Assembly (NCBI GenBank): GCA_002427365.1
Contig: DIQT01000006.1
Span: 52,180 to 74,906, forward strand
Reading direction: 5' to 3'
Length of the DNA stretch: 22,727 nucleotides
Origin: Caryophanales bacterium UBA5455
Lineage (GTDB): Bacteria; Bacillota_I; Bacilli_A; RFN20; CAG-826
The notes beneath the pieces were generated by a model. It saw only the letters and a list, made by a program, of their open reading frames with translations. It was not told the DNA's origin and did not search any database. Below, one piece after another: positions 1 to 7,379 of the stretch. Within the stretch, counting starts at the first letter, position 1. The number at the start of each line of letters is the position of its first letter. The position numbers and the translations under genes are program-made.

Positions 1-2442
1 TTTTATGAAATGTTTTTTGATGATGCAAAAATTGCCGCAAAAGAACTCCAATTAGTTTTAACGGGAAGAAATGCCGGTGTGGAAGAACGGGTTCCAATGG
101 CGGGAGTTCCGCATCACGCCGTCAAAAGTTATGTTCAAAAGTTAATTGATAAAGGTTATAAAGTCGCGATTGTTGAACAATTAGAAGACCCTGCGGAAGC
201 AGAAGGAATTGTTGAACGAGGTGTTATTCAAGTAATTACACCAGGCGCGAGTATGGACTTAGCGGCGGAAGAAAATAACTACATTGCCGCGATTGACACT
301 TTAGCGTATAAATATGTCATTTCCTATGCGGATTTATCAACAGGCGAAATTAAAGTAATTGATGTGGAACCAAGTTTTACTACACTTGTAAGCACACTTG
401 ATCGAATTAATCCGCGGGAAATTGTTGTCGATAATGAAATTAGCACGGTTATCATTGAACGATTACGGGAATATAGACCATATTTAATTTCATATGAAAA
501 TAATAGCGCCGTCACACTTGAACATGAACCGTTACTAGAAAATATTAAAGACTTATTCCAAATGAAATGTATTGTGCGCCTTGTTAATTATTTAACATCG
601 ACACAGCACCGTAAACTAACATATTTAAAAGCTGCGGAAATTGTTGAAACCGAAAAGACTCTTCAAATCGATAGCTTTTCGCAACTCAATTTAGAATTAG
701 TCCGCACAATTCGTAGTGAAGATAAGCAAGGTTCCTTATGGTGGTTACTTGATCAAAGTAAAACCGCGATGGGTGGACGGTTATTAAAACAGTGGCTTCA
801 AGCCCCGTCCGCTGATTTAACTGAAATATTACGGCGGCAAAATATCATTTCAACATTTATTGTTAATTATTTAACGCGTGATGATTTAGCAAAATTGCTT
901 AATGAAGTGTATGACTTAGAACGGTTAATCGCGCGGATTGCGTATGGAAATGCAAATGGCCGTGATTTACTTCAACTAAAAAAATCACTCGCGGTGTTAC
1001 CAAAGATTAAAGAAAAACTCACAAAACTTGGGACAAGAGAACTCGATGAATTAAACGCTAGAATTGATAGCCTAGTAACACTTACCACCGAATTAGAACA
1101 AGCGATTGATGAAGACACACCGATTACGATTAAAGATGGAAACATTTTTAAACGTGGTTATAACTTAGAACTCGATGAACTCCTTGATTTAACAAAAGAC
1201 TCGAAACACTATTTAGCGGGTCTTGAACAAAAGGAACGGGAAAAGACGGGGATTAAGAATTTAAAAATTGGTTTTAATAAAGTGTTTGGTTACTATATTG
1301 AAATTACGAATTCGTATAAAGATCAAATTATTCCTGAATTTGGTTATGAACGAAAACAAACACTCGTAGGTAGTGAACGCTATATTACAAGTGAACTAAA
1401 AGAAAAAGAAGCAATTATTTTAACCGCAGATGAATCACGGAAAAAACTTGAATATAAATTATTTCTTGATTTACGGAAACGAATTGCTGGTGTCACGCAA
1501 GTCATTCAAAAAACCGCGGATGCGTTAGCGGAAATTGATGTTTTTATTGCGTTAGCGCTAATTGGCGCTAAAACCGGTTATGTTAAACCAACGTTTAACG
1601 ATAAAAACGAAATCACGATCAAAAAAGGTAAACACCCCGTGGTGGAAAAAGTTGTAAAGAAAACCCGCTTTGTCGCTAACGATGTATTAATGGATGAAAA
1701 TACCGATGTATTATTAATTACCGGACCAAATATGGGCGGTAAATCCACATACATGCGCGAACTAGCCTTAATTGTTATTATGGCGCAACTTGGCTCATAT
1801 GTCCCAGCGGAAAGCTGTGATATCCCAGTGTTTGATAAAATCTTTACGCGGATTGGGGCAAGTGACGATTTAACAAGTGGCCAATCGACATTTATGGTTG
1901 AAATGAAAGAAACAAACTACGCTCTAAGTCACGCGACAAAAAACTCGTTACTTATTTTTGATGAAATTGGTCGTGGCACATCGACATTTGATGGTATGGC
2001 TTTGGCCCAAGCCATCTTAGAATATATCGTTACCAACATTAAAGCGAAGACACTTTTTTCAACGCACTATCACGAATTAACGCGGCTTGAAGAAGAATTA
2101 CCAACAATTAAAAACGTTCATGTCGCCGTTAAAGAAGAAGATGAAGAAGTAACGTTCTTATATCAAGTTAAACTAGGCGCAATGAATAAGAGTTATGGGA
2201 TTAATGTTGCGCGGCTCGCTGAAATGCCAAGTAGTTTAATTTTACGTGCGCGCGAAATTCTTGAACATTTAGAACAAAAGGAAATTCCTTTTGAAAATAA
2301 TGTCATGGAAAATAAAGTTGAAAAAGAACATTGGGCAATTGCGGAAATTAAAAAACTTTCCCCATATTCGATGACCCCGCTTGAAGGGCTTGATTATTTA
2401 TACAATCTTCAATTAAGGATTAAACGCGATGAACAAGATTAA
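1..2442 (+). CDS. mutS: DNA mismatch repair protein MutS, 5'-truncated by window edge
   Basis: MutS binds mismatches and small loops and, with ATP, recruits MutL. The reading frame is open from base 1: the first three codons read Phe-Tyr-Glu, the conserved mismatch-wedge motif (Phe36-x-Glu38 in E. coli), so the ATG at 10 is internal and about 35-40 residues lie outside the window. Counting that Met as 1, the visible protein has the connector and lever/clamp domains, then the ATPase with Walker A GPNMGGKST (572-580) and Walker B LLIFDEIGRGTST (Asp651-Glu652). The C-terminal helical segment (about 780-805) matches the dimer/tetramer tail of MutS. A degenerate sliding-clamp box QKEIPF (756-761) sits where E. 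coli has its clamp motif. The last 14 bases overlap mutL, so the two are translated as an operon. Family identity is certain; the clamp motif is inference. Confidence 0.98.
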   Translation, partial: FYEMFFDDAKIAAKELQLVLTGRNAGVEERVPMAGVPHHAVKSYVQKLIDKGYKVAIVEQLEDPAEAEGIVERGVIQVITPGASMDLAAEENNYIAAIDTLAYKYVISYADLSTGEIKVIDVEPSFTTLVSTLDRINPREIVVDNEISTVIIERLREYRPYLISYENNSAVTLEHEPLLENIKDLFQMKCIVRLVNYLTSTQHRKLTYLKAAEIVETEKTLQIDSFSQLNLELVRTIRSEDKQGSLWWLLDQSKTAMGGRLLKQWLQAPSADLTEILRRQNIISTFIVNYLTRDDLAKLLNEVYDLERLIARIAYGNANGRDLLQLKKSLAVLPKIKEKLTKLGTRELDELNARIDSLVTLTTELEQAIDEDTPITIKDGNIFKRGYNLELDELLDLTKDSKHYLAGLEQKEREKTGIKNLKIGFNKVFGYYIEITNSYKDQIIPEFGYERKQTLVGSERYITSELKEKEAIILTADESRKKLEYKLFLDLRKRIAGVTQVIQKTADALAEIDVFIALALIGAKTGYVKPTFNDKNEITIKKGKHPVVEKVVKKTRFVANDVLMDENTDVLLITGPNMGGKSTYMRELALIVIMAQLGSYVPAESCDIPVFDKIFTRIGASDDLTSGQSTFMVEMKETNYALSHATKNSLLIFDEIGRGTSTFDGMALAQAILEYIVTNIKAKTLFSTHYHELTRLEEELPTIKNVHVAVKEEDEEVTFLYQVKLGAMNKSYGINVARLAEMPSSLILRAREILEHLEQKEIPFENNVMENKVEKEHWAIAEIKKLSPYSMTPLEGLDYLYNLQLRIKRDEQD

Positions 2443-4198
2443 AGAACTCGATGTTTCCTTAGCTAACCAAATTGCCGCGGGTGAAGTTGTCGAGCGGCCA
2501 AGTAGTGTTATTAAGGAACTCGTTGAAAATAGTATTGACGCTAACGCGAAAACAATTACGGTCCGTCTTTTTGATGCGGGTCGTACTTTTATTAGTGTCG
2601 AAGATGATGGCGATGGCATGGAGCGCCAAGATGCCGAACTTGCTTTTAAACGTCATGCTACGAGTAAAATCGCAACAACATTTGATTTATTTCGGATTAA
2701 AACACTTGGGTTTCGGGGTGAAGCGCTCCCGTCAATTGCCGCAGTTGCGGATGTTGAATTAATTACGTCACCAGGAGAACTCATTGGAACAAAAATTAAT
2801 ATTAATGGAACGGATATGGAAATTTCTAACGCTCCTTTACGAAAGGGGACCGCAATTACCGTCCAAAATCTTTTTTATAATACACCAGCGCGGTTAAAGC
2901 ATTTAAAAAACGATTATATTGAAAACGCTAATTCGTTAGAAGTCTTACAGCGGATTGCCCTTGCGCACCCCGAAGTTAGTATTACTTATATTAACGAAGA
3001 TAAAGAAATCTTTATGACAACTGGTCGTGGTGACCTTTTAGAAGTTATTTATAGTTTATTTGGCGCATTTACCGCGCGAAACATGGTTAGTATTAATTAT
3101 AAAAACCCGGACTTTAAAATTAGTGGCTATTTAGGTGAAGCGGAAATCGCAAAAAGTAATCGTTATCAAATGATTACACTATTAAATGGTCGTTCTGTTT
3201 ATATGCCGAAAGTTAATAAGGCGATTATTGATGCGTATCATGACTTTTTACCACCAACAAGATTCCCGTTTGTCGTGTTAAATTTTCAAATTGACCCCGC
3301 TTTAGTTGATGTTAATGTCCACCCAAGTAAAAAAGAAGTCCGCTTTTCTAAAGAAGATGATTTGCGCTTTGTTTTATTAGACTTAATTCCTAGTACATTA
3401 CGTCATGTTAATCAAAGTTTTACCGCGTCACGACCAAAAGTTCAACCAGCGGTAGCGGAAGAACAAATCAAAGAACAATTATCGTTTGAATTTAATAATC
3501 CTCCTGTTAGTGAATATGTTACTACAGCTGAAGTTCCACTTCCAAAACTTGTAATTGAAGATGAAATAGTTCCTTATGGCGAAGAAAAAGAAATTATATG
3601 TAAACCTTCCTCGATGAAAAAACTTTATGCGGTCGCGCAACTTCAATTAACATATATTATTGCAGAAGATGAAGATGGTGGCTTTTACATCGTTGATCAA
3701 CACGCGGCGAATGAACGAATTAATTATGAATTATTCCAACGTGAATTAAATAAAGGTTTAACATTACGTGAGCCATTAATTCCCCAACTAATTGAATTAA
3801 CCCCCGCAGATGTTATGCGAATTGATGAAAAGGTTATTAATCAATTAACGAGTTTAGGAATTAGTTTAGAAGCGTTTGGTTTAACAACCTTTAAAATTAC
3901 CGCAGTTCCAGTTTTTAAGGAAAGTTATGATGAAAAAATTTATGTTGAAGATGTGCTTGAACAAATTCTTCATAGTGATAATCGCGACTTTACGTTATTA
4001 CGGCATCACGCAATTTCCACAATGGCGTGTAAAGCGAGTGTTCGCGCAAATGACCGGCTTGATTTATCATCAATGCAGTATTTATTAGATACCTTATTAA
4101 CATGTGATAACCCATACGCTTGTCCCCATGGTCGACCAACAATCGTTCACTTTTCGAAATACGAACTTGAAAAGATGTTTAAAAGGACGGGCATATGA
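2429..4198 (+). CDS. mutL: DNA mismatch repair endonuclease MutL
   Basis: MutL links mismatch recognition to strand incision. The N-terminal GHKL ATPase is intact: KELVEN with catalytic Glu30, Asn34, then DDGDGM (59-64), ATSKI and GFRGEALPSI. The C-terminal domain carries the metal-dependent nuclease motif DQHA-x2-E-x4-E (423-434), ACKA (533-536) and CPHGRP (565-570), so this is the nicking type of MutL used by bacteria without MutH. Length 589 residues, close to the Bacillus protein. The start is chosen at ATG 2429, with AAGGA at 2415-2419 inside the end of mutS; the genes overlap by 14 bases. The gene ends in TGA, which overlaps the miaA start. The glutamine of the Bacillus clamp motif (QEMIVP) appears to align with Arg in a REPLIP segment, a by-eye alignment only. 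Confidence 0.98.
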   Translation: MNKIKELDVSLANQIAAGEVVERPSSVIKELVENSIDANAKTITVRLFDAGRTFISVEDDGDGMERQDAELAFKRHATSKIATTFDLFRIKTLGFRGEALPSIAAVADVELITSPGELIGTKININGTDMEISNAPLRKGTAITVQNLFYNTPARLKHLKNDYIENANSLEVLQRIALAHPEVSITYINEDKEIFMTTGRGDLLEVIYSLFGAFTARNMVSINYKNPDFKISGYLGEAEIAKSNRYQMITLLNGRSVYMPKVNKAIIDAYHDFLPPTRFPFVVLNFQIDPALVDVNVHPSKKEVRFSKEDDLRFVLLDLIPSTLRHVNQSFTASRPKVQPAVAEEQIKEQLSFEFNNPPVSEYVTTAEVPLPKLVIEDEIVPYGEEKEIICKPSSMKKLYAVAQLQLTYIIAEDEDGGFYIVDQHAANERINYELFQRELNKGLTLREPLIPQLIELTPADVMRIDEKVINQLTSLGISLEAFGLTTFKITAVPVFKESYDEKIYVEDVLEQILHSDNRDFTLLRHHAISTMACKASVRANDRLDLSSMQYLLDTLLTCDNPYACPHGRPTIVHFSKYELEKMFKRTGI

Positions 4199-5085
4199 TT
4201 TATGTTGTAACGGGTCCAACGGGAACCGGAAAATCTTCCTTTGCGATTAAACTAGCGCTTAAGGTAAATGGCGAAATTATTAATGGCGATGCGTTTCAAG
4301 TGTACCGTAAACTTAATATTGGGACGGCTAAACCAAGTAAAGAACAATTAGCGATCGTTCCCCATCATCTTTATGATATTGCTAATATCGATGAAGATTA
4401 TACGGTTAAAGAATATCAACGAGATGCAAGGAAGAAGATTGAAGAAATCTTAAGCCGCGACAAAACACCAATAATTTGTGGCGGAACGGGCTTATATATT
4501 CGGGCCACACTTTATGATTATGAATTTAGTGATCTTCCACGTGTTGATATGAAAGAATATGAAGCACTAAGTAATGAAGAACTTCATGCTTTATTAGAAA
4601 AAGTTGATAGCGAAAGCGCAAAGAAGTTTCATCCAAATAATCGCCGCCGGGTCCTACGCGCTTTAGAAATATATTTAGCAAGTGGAGAAGCAAAAAGCGA
4701 CCTTGAAGCAAAACAAAATCATCATTTGTTATATGAAGTTACGATGATCGGTTTAAAAAATGACCGCGAAATTTTATATAAACAGTTAGATAACCGGGTT
4801 GATATCATGGTAAAAGATGGCTTATTTGAAGAAATTGACTCGTTATTAACGGAATATGATCCTTCATCCCGGGCTTTTCAAGCAATTGGCTATCAACAAA
4901 TTATTAGTGGACATAAGAATAACAAAACAAATGAAGAAATTATTATAGATATAAAAAAAGTCACACGTAATTACGCAAAACGGCAACTCACTTTCTTTAA
5001 TCATCAATTACCGGTTAAGTGGTTCCCTTCGTGGAAGGAAGCATTAAACTTTGTGGAGGAAAATAATGAAAATTGTCAAAATTGA
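4195..5085 (+). CDS. miaA: tRNA dimethylallyltransferase MiaA
   Basis: MiaA transfers a dimethylallyl group from DMAPP to N6 of A37 in tRNAs that read codons beginning with U. The N-terminal P-loop GPTGTGKSS (7-15) is followed by GDAFQVYRKLNIGTAKP, in which Asp32 matches the catalytic Asp; the Ser that usually follows it is Ala here. PHHLYD, GGTGLYIRA, RRRVLRALE and the QAIGYQQI block are all present, as is the tail YAKRQLTFF. 296 residues, normal length. Start ATG 4195 overlaps the mutL stop as ATGA, with AAAGGA at 4182-4187. The DMAPP substrate would come from the MEP pathway, represented in this window by ispF. The window also ends with a tRNA-Leu(UAA), a typical kind of MiaA substrate. 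Confidence 0.97.
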   Translation: MIYVVTGPTGTGKSSFAIKLALKVNGEIINGDAFQVYRKLNIGTAKPSKEQLAIVPHHLYDIANIDEDYTVKEYQRDARKKIEEILSRDKTPIICGGTGLYIRATLYDYEFSDLPRVDMKEYEALSNEELHALLEKVDSESAKKFHPNNRRRVLRALEIYLASGEAKSDLEAKQNHHLLYEVTMIGLKNDREILYKQLDNRVDIMVKDGLFEEIDSLLTEYDPSSRAFQAIGYQQIISGHKNNKTNEEIIIDIKKVTRNYAKRQLTFFNHQLPVKWFPSWKEALNFVEENNENCQN

Positions 5086-5284
5086 ATTATATGATCTCGT
5101 GGAAATGAAAAAACCTCATCCATGTGTGCATCGTTCCAAAGTGTTTCAAATTGTTCGCGTTGGTGCAGATGTTAAAATCCAGTGCCAAGGGTGTGGCAAT
5201 ATTATTATGCTTGACCGCGCTAGTTTTAATCAGCGATTTAAAAAGCTGATTAGTCACGAAGAAAAACAATTATTTAAAAGTTAA
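5066..5284 (+). CDS. DUF951 family small protein
   Basis: This 72-residue protein matches the DUF951 family (Bacillus YyzM type), whose function is unknown. Visible hallmarks are MKKPHPC near residue 17, the VRVGADVKIQCQGCG segment with a CxxC pair, and IMLDR followed by a basic helix (FNQRFKKLI). Three cysteines and nearby histidines suggest a small zinc-ribbon-like fold; this is inference. The start is set at ATG 5066, because GGAGGA at 5055-5060 lies 5 bases upstream; a longer TTG start at 5051 would overlap that site. The gene overlaps the last 20 bases of miaA, so it belongs to the mutS operon. In many Firmicutes this family sits immediately before ychF, whereas here ychF is 5.4 kb downstream. 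Confidence 0.9.
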   Translation: MKIVKIELYDLVEMKKPHPCVHRSKVFQIVRVGADVKIQCQGCGNIIMLDRASFNQRFKKLISHEEKQLFKS

Positions 5285-5300
5285 TCAAAAAAAGTTTGTA

Positions 5301-5333
5301 AAACTCTCTATTTAATTAGTAGGGAGTTTTTTT
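5301..5333 (+). terminator. Terminator-like hairpin containing the ribosome site of the next gene
   Basis: AAACTCTCTA (5301-5310) pairs with TAGGGAGTTT (5320-5329), ten base pairs with one G-U, around a 9-base loop. The last three Ts of the right arm run on into four more (seven Ts, 5327-5333) directly before the ATG at 5334. It has the shape of an intrinsic terminator for the mutS-miaA operon. The only Shine-Dalgarno candidate of the ABC gene, GGGAG (5322-5326), lies in the descending arm and would be paired. A short competing hairpin, AGTTT (5293-5297) with AAACT (5301-5305), could open the base of the main stem. Whether it terminates, hides the ribosome site, or both, cannot be told from sequence. 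Confidence 0.7.
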
Positions 5334-7379
5334 ATGTTTGAAGTTAAAAATGTTTCGATGAAATTTAACGAAGATTTAATTTTTTCAAATATAACGTTTA
5401 CGTTGCCAGCGACTGGCTTAGTCCTTATTAGCGGTCCTTCAGGCGCGGGTAAATCAACAATCTTAAATTTATTAGGCGGCTTATTAACACCAACTTCCGG
5501 TTCGATCGCGTATTTAGGAAAAAACATGAAGAAAATGTCGAAACGGAAGAAGAGTAAATATTATCAAAATGAAATCGCCTTTTTATTTCAAGCGGGTCAT
5601 TTACTTGGTGATTTATCAGTCGCCCAAAATATCGGTCTTCCGTTAGAGTTAATGGGCCGCTCGAAAAAAGAAATTAAAACAAAAGTTAACGACTTATTAA
5701 GTGAATTTAATTTAGAAAAACTCGCCAAGCAACAAACCGCTACGTTATCGGGCGGAGAAAAAAGTCGGGTAGCGTTAATGCGCGCCCTAATTACAAATCC
5801 TCGTGTGCTAATTTGCGATGAACCAACCGGCGCTCTTGATGAAGCTAACGGCGAAAAGATTATTGCTTCCCTTATTGCTTTAGCGGATAACAAACTCGTC
5901 ATTGTTGTTACGCATGACCCAGATAAATTTAGCCATGCCGCGAGTATGGAACTTTTCGTCAACAATAAAAAAGTTGAGATAACCGAACATATCGATTTAC
6001 CCGTTCCAAATATTAAATTTGCAAAAACAAAGCGAAATAAAGAAGTTCGTTATTTTCAATTTGTAAAACGGCTATTAAAAGCACGAAAAACGCAAAGTTC
6101 ATTAATGGTTATTGCGGTTAGTTTTGGGTTAGTTGTTTCCCTTTTACTTAGTGGTTTACTTAATGGGATGAAACAAACGCTAACGACACTACCGAATGAA
6201 TATTTTGCCCCAACGAGTGTAGAAGTAAATAAAGCGACACTTAAAAATATAACCGGCTCAAATATGAAACTTGAAGAAATGGAACGCCCAAGTTATTACG
6301 AAGTGCTTAGTTGGCGAAAGCTTATTCTTTCACTAAAAATTGGCCCATCATTAACCGCGCTTATTAATCCAAATTTAACAATTATCGCTGGGACAAACGA
6401 ACTTAAACAATATGAAGTTGCTTATTATTCGGACGCTAGCTTAGCCTTTATATCTCCGCAAAGCGCATTAGCGGCAATGAACGGGAAAAGTGTGATTGTT
6501 AATCAATTACTTAACGAACAAATAACTAATGAAAAGCTTCAACTAACAATTGAAATTGAAGTTATTACAGGTTACGAAGAAAATACATTAAACGAAATTG
6601 TTGAGCGTTTTACTTATAGCAAAGATGTAAAAGTTGAAGTAGTTAAGGAAACGCCGTTTGCGAATCAGCCGCGGTTATATTTAAATTATGAATATTTTAA
6701 AAATTTATTAATAGCGACCCCCTTAAGCGAACGGAGTTCTCTTAATAATGAACAAACATCTTGGTATAACTATTTAATGAATTTACCACCCAAACATCCG
6801 CTTACTAATTATTGTTGGCAATTATTTGTTAGTAATGAAAGTGATTATAAAAAGTTATTAACTCTTGGCGATAAGGAAGTAACTTTAAATACTCCCTTTA
6901 AATTTTCATCCTCGGTCATTTATGCGACCGCAACATTTTCCGCCTATAAAGATTTAATCGAAATGACAATTATGATTTTTTGGATCATTATGATGATTGG
7001 AACAGTAACGATTTATGCGATTGTCGTCTTCGCGGCGGTCATTGATTCCCAAAAAGAAATCGCTATTTTAACAACGCTTGGGGCACAAGAAAAACATATA
7101 AAAATGATGTTTCGCTTGCATAACTTATTTTTATTGGCTTTAAGTCTTGTGACATTTTTTCTTTTACCCTCTTTAGAGCGGGAAATTAATAATCTTTTAG
7201 CAAATAAATTTCATTTAGATAACTTAATTTTGATTAATTGGGATCCAATTAAACAACTTCCATATGCAACTATTTTTATTGTGATTTTCCTTTTGGTATT
7301 TATTAGCGAACTTTTATTAGCGCTTACCCACCGCTACTACGAGCGGATTGATTTAGTTAAGGAGCTCGAAGCCCGATGA
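5334..7379 (+). CDS. ABC transporter, fused ATPase-FtsX/MacB-like permease, smaller partner
   Basis: One polypeptide of 681 residues carries an N-terminal nucleotide-binding domain (about 1-220) and a FtsX/MacB-type permease. Walker A is GPSGAGKST (34-42), Q-loop FLFQAG, signature LSGGEK (138-143), Walker B VLICDE (158-163) and H-loop VVTHD. The permease has four predicted membrane segments: about 257-279, then after an outside domain of about 260 residues, 544-571, 597-614 and 644-665. This is MacB topology; such proteins export lipoproteins, peptides or antibiotics by mechanotransmission, or sense cell-wall antibiotics. The substrate is unknown. The gene overlaps the next by ATGA, which implies a heterodimer. 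No two-component system, peptide gene or membrane-fusion protein lies next to it. The start is taken at ATG 5334, since the protein begins with the usual ABC first strand MFEVKNVSMKF. Confidence 0.9.
   Translation: MFEVKNVSMKFNEDLIFSNITFTLPATGLVLISGPSGAGKSTILNLLGGLLTPTSGSIAYLGKNMKKMSKRKKSKYYQNEIAFLFQAGHLLGDLSVAQNIGLPLELMGRSKKEIKTKVNDLLSEFNLEKLAKQQTATLSGGEKSRVALMRALITNPRVLICDEPTGALDEANGEKIIASLIALADNKLVIVVTHDPDKFSHAASMELFVNNKKVEITEHIDLPVPNIKFAKTKRNKEVRYFQFVKRLLKARKTQSSLMVIAVSFGLVVSLLLSGLLNGMKQTLTTLPNEYFAPTSVEVNKATLKNITGSNMKLEEMERPSYYEVLSWRKLILSLKIGPSLTALINPNLTIIAGTNELKQYEVAYYSDASLAFISPQSALAAMNGKSVIVNQLLNEQITNEKLQLTIEIEVITGYEENTLNEIVERFTYSKDVKVEVVKETPFANQPRLYLNYEYFKNLLIATPLSERSSLNNEQTSWYNYLMNLPPKHPLTNYCWQLFVSNESDYKKLLTLGDKEVTLNTPFKFSSSVIYATATFSAYKDLIEMTIMIFWIIMMIGTVTIYAIVVFAAVIDSQKEIAILTTLGAQEKHIKMMFRLHNLFLLALSLVTFFLLPSLEREINNLLANKFHLDNLILINWDPIKQLPYATIFIVIFLLVFISELLLALTHRYYERIDLVKELEAR

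Noticed and set aside
10..12. ATG at 10 as the start of mutS
   Set aside because: The frame is open to base 1 and the preceding codons give the Phe-Tyr-Glu mismatch motif, so the Met is internal.
5051..5065. TTG start of the DUF951 gene giving 5 extra residues
   Set aside because: It overlaps the GGAGGA ribosome site that serves ATG 5066, and the extra residues are unlike the family.
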